Assembly: GCF_001046635.1 (NCBI RefSeq)
Contig: NZ_KQ130452.1
Location: 253,001 to 317,000, forward strand
Source: Novosphingobium barchaimii LL02
GTDB lineage: Bacteria; Pseudomonadota; Alphaproteobacteria; Sphingomonadales; Sphingomonadaceae
DNA length: 64,000 nt
Direction of reading: 5' to 3'
The notes under the pieces are model-generated. The model saw only the letters and a program-made list of their open reading frames with translations. It made no database searches and was not told the origin of the DNA. Position numbers and translations under genes: made by a program. Position 1 is the stretch's first letter. Each line of letters begins with the position of its first letter. Below, piece after piece: positions 62,407 to 64,000 of the stretch.

Positions 62407-63840
62407 TTACCGGAACGGCGGCTCGTTGAACGCCCGCAGCTTGCGCGAGTGCAGACGGTCGCCCTGTTCGCGCAGCAGATCGCAGGTGATCAGCCCGATT
62501 TTGAGGTGGCTGGCGATGGCTTCTTCGTAGAAGCGATTCGCCTGGCCCGGCAGTTTCAGTTCGCCGTGGAGCGGCTTGTCGGAAACGCAGAGCAGCGTGC
62601 CGTAGGGGACGCGGAAGCGGTAGCCCTGGGCGCTGATCGTGGCGCTTTCCATGTCGATGCCGATGGCGCGGCTCAGCGAGAAGCGCTTGGCGGAATCGGT
62701 GTAACGCAGTTCCCAGTTACGATCGTCGGTGGTGACGATGGTGCCGGTGCGCATCCGCTTCTTCAGGTTCACGCCGCCGCCGCTGACCATTTCGGCTGCT
62801 TGCGCCAGTGCCATCTGCACTTCGGCGATGGCAGGCAGCGGGATTTCCGGCGGCAGAACCGGGTCGAGGACATGGTCGTCGCGAAGATAGGCATGGGCGA
62901 GCACATAGTCGCCAATGCGCTGGCTTTCGCGCAGGCCGCCGCAATGGCCGATCATCAGCCATGCCTCGGGACGCAGGACCGCGAGGTGGTCAGTGATGGT
63001 CTTGGCGTTGGACGGGCCGACGCCGATGTTGACCAGGGTGACGCCCGAGCGGTCCTCTCGGATGAGATGGTAGGCGGGCATCTGGTGGCGGCGCCATGCG
63101 GTGTCGGACAGGCGCGCGCGGGCGTTGTCGACCGGCGCGTCGATGTAGAGACCGCCGGCGCCGGAGAGCGCGACATAGCCGTTCGAGCCCACCTGCTTGC
63201 CTGCCCAGTCCACGAACTCATCGACGTAGCGGTGGTAGTTGGTGAACAGTATGAAGCGTTGGCAATGGTCCGGGCTGGTACCGGTGTAGTGCGCCAGCCG
63301 GGCAAGGCTGAAGTCCGTGCGCAGGCCATCGAACAGGGCGAGGGGCTGGGGTTCGTCCTCTCCGAAGATGTGGATGCCATCGGCGATCTCGTCGCCGATC
63401 ATGGCAAGGTCGGTGCTGGGGAAGTGTGCCGCCAGCTCCTGCGGCGTCACTGCGCCGACGGGGACGCCTTCAAGGACGTAGGGGAAGGGGATTTCCTGCC
63501 CCGATGCGCTGACCGTGAATTCCACCTCGTACTCGGCCTCGATCCGGCCAAGTTGGTCGGAGAGATAGTCTGCGAAGAGGTGTGGCCGGGTGACCGTAGT
63601 GGCGTAAGTGCCGGGCACTTCGAGGCGACCAAAGGCGCGCGAGGCGCTGGCGGCGCGTTCGGTGCCGCGATAGGTGATGCGCAGCTCCGGATAAGTCCAG
63701 AGGCGCTTCTCGCGGCGGTCGGCTGGGGGGAGAGTGCCGTGCTCGACAAAGGCGGTAATATCGGCCTTGAGAGTGGATACAGCGGCTTCGTATACGCGGA
63801 CCAATTCCGCGATGGTTTCTTTCATCATCTGCATGGCCAT
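62407..63840 (-). CDS. amn: AMP nucleosidase
   Basis: A 477-residue protein. The N-terminal Amn-specific domain (RPHLFADYLSDQLGRIEAEY) is followed by a nucleoside phosphorylase fold with TLVNIGVGPSNAKTITDHLA, LMIGHCGGLRESQRIGDYVL, and AIGIDMESATISAQGYRFRV with the purine-binding Met-Glu pair. It cleaves AMP to adenine and ribose 5-phosphate. Length is normal for the family. No partner genes adjoin it. Confidence 0.95.
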   Translation of the reverse strand: MAMQMMKETIAELVRVYEAAVSTLKADITAFVEHGTLPPADRREKRLWTYPELRITYRGTERAASASRAFGRLEVPGTYATTVTRPHLFADYLSDQLGRIEAEYEVEFTVSASGQEIPFPYVLEGVPVGAVTPQELAAHFPSTDLAMIGDEIADGIHIFGEDEPQPLALFDGLRTDFSLARLAHYTGTSPDHCQRFILFTNYHRYVDEFVDWAGKQVGSNGYVALSGAGGLYIDAPVDNARARLSDTAWRRHQMPAYHLIREDRSGVTLVNIGVGPSNAKTITDHLAVLRPEAWLMIGHCGGLRESQRIGDYVLAHAYLRDDHVLDPVLPPEIPLPAIAEVQMALAQAAEMVSGGGVNLKKRMRTGTIVTTDDRNWELRYTDSAKRFSLSRAIGIDMESATISAQGYRFRVPYGTLLCVSDKPLHGELKLPGQANRFYEEAIASHLKIGLITCDLLREQGDRLHSRKLRAFNEPPFR

Positions 63841-63914
63841 CTATTACGCAATCTTCGTTTCGGCGCAATAGGGGGCCTTCGGGGCAGGGGTGTGACGGGT
63901 TGGGGGCTTTGCGC

Positions 63915-64000
63915 CGGGGGCTTCGACAGGCTCAGCCTGAGAGGAGTTCAAACCACATTTCTTATGAACCCCGCTCAGGCTGAGCCTGTCGAAGCCCCCG
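63915..64000. repeat. perfect 27-bp inverted repeat, intergenic palindromic element
   Basis: CGGGGGCTTCGACAGGCTCA then GCCTGAG at 63915-63941 is exactly mirrored at 63974-64000 across a 32-base spacer. Each arm also holds an inner palindrome (CTCAGCCTGAG). The TTCGACAGGCTCAG core is of the kind found as dispersed intergenic repeats in sphingomonads, from memory. The window ends at the arm, so the element may extend further. Upstream of amn. Confidence 0.8.

Noticed and set aside
1-64000. CRISPR array, prophage, insertion sequence, plasmid origin
   Set aside because: No arrays of direct repeats, no transposase, integrase or phage structural genes, and no Rep or Par genes were seen.

Overview
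The window is high-GC, gene-dense bacterial DNA that reads as an alphaproteobacterial chromosome, most likely a sphingomonad of the Novosphingobium type. The strongest evidence is a circularly permuted (two-piece) tmRNA gene near 24.4-24.7 kb, with the tag ANDNDALALAA. Supporting evidence is an NDUFS4-like complex I accessory protein, a small 4.5S-type SRP RNA in front of dnaX, and many CoA-linked and oxygenase catabolic genes. I see no insertion sequence, prophage, CRISPR array, rRNA or tRNA gene. The genus is an inference; the class is well supported.

Layout. 0-10.5 kb: the 3' part of a membrane PepSY-flavodoxin-FAD reductase fusion, an Lrp/EamA exporter pair, a CaiB-type CoA transferase divergent from an SDR, a PAS-GGDEF protein, a LacI-like regulator whose HTH looks eroded, and a membrane acyltransferase. 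10.5-14.4 kb: a minus-strand catabolic cluster with a thiolase-like protein, its DUF35 partner, a hydrolase, an SDR and a flavin reductase. 14.8-20.7 kb: a CoA-acylating aldehyde dehydrogenase, a lipoprotein, and a four-gene valine-catabolism operon ending in mmsB. 20.7-23.6 kb: a tight minus-strand operon of lemA, two TPM-domain genes, a NUDIX hydrolase and a small conserved protein. 23.8-27.5 kb: mscL, ssrA and malate synthase G (glcB).

27.7-35.5 kb: an accessory catabolic region with HxlR and TetR regulators, three SnoaL/NTF2-fold proteins, four SDR or dioxygenase-related enzymes, a Rieske oxygenase, a VOC protein and an ABM monooxygenase-like protein. Its substrate is unknown. 35.5-46.6 kb: a glycosyltransferase with an XRE regulator, an ABC-F ATPase, a PepSY/response regulator/histidine kinase module, chorismate mutase, a polyprenyl diphosphate synthase, a TonB-like protein and a GGDEF-EAL protein. 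46.8-57.6 kb: mostly housekeeping genes (hrpB, complex I accessory gene, SRP RNA, dnaX, ybaB, lon, a DUF418 protein, asd). 57.6-64 kb: small stress or metabolic genes, an M2 peptidase, a sulfotransferase that overlaps it, AMP nucleosidase, and a perfect 27-bp inverted repeat at the right edge.

The most interesting candidates are the Ltp-like thiolase/DUF35 pair that appears to lack the thiolase cysteine, the Rieske/NTF2 cluster without visible electron-transfer partners, the LacI-family protein with a degraded HTH, the duplicated MFGE motif in DnaX, and two palindromic intergenic repeat elements. Functions are assigned by reading motifs; no database search was possible.
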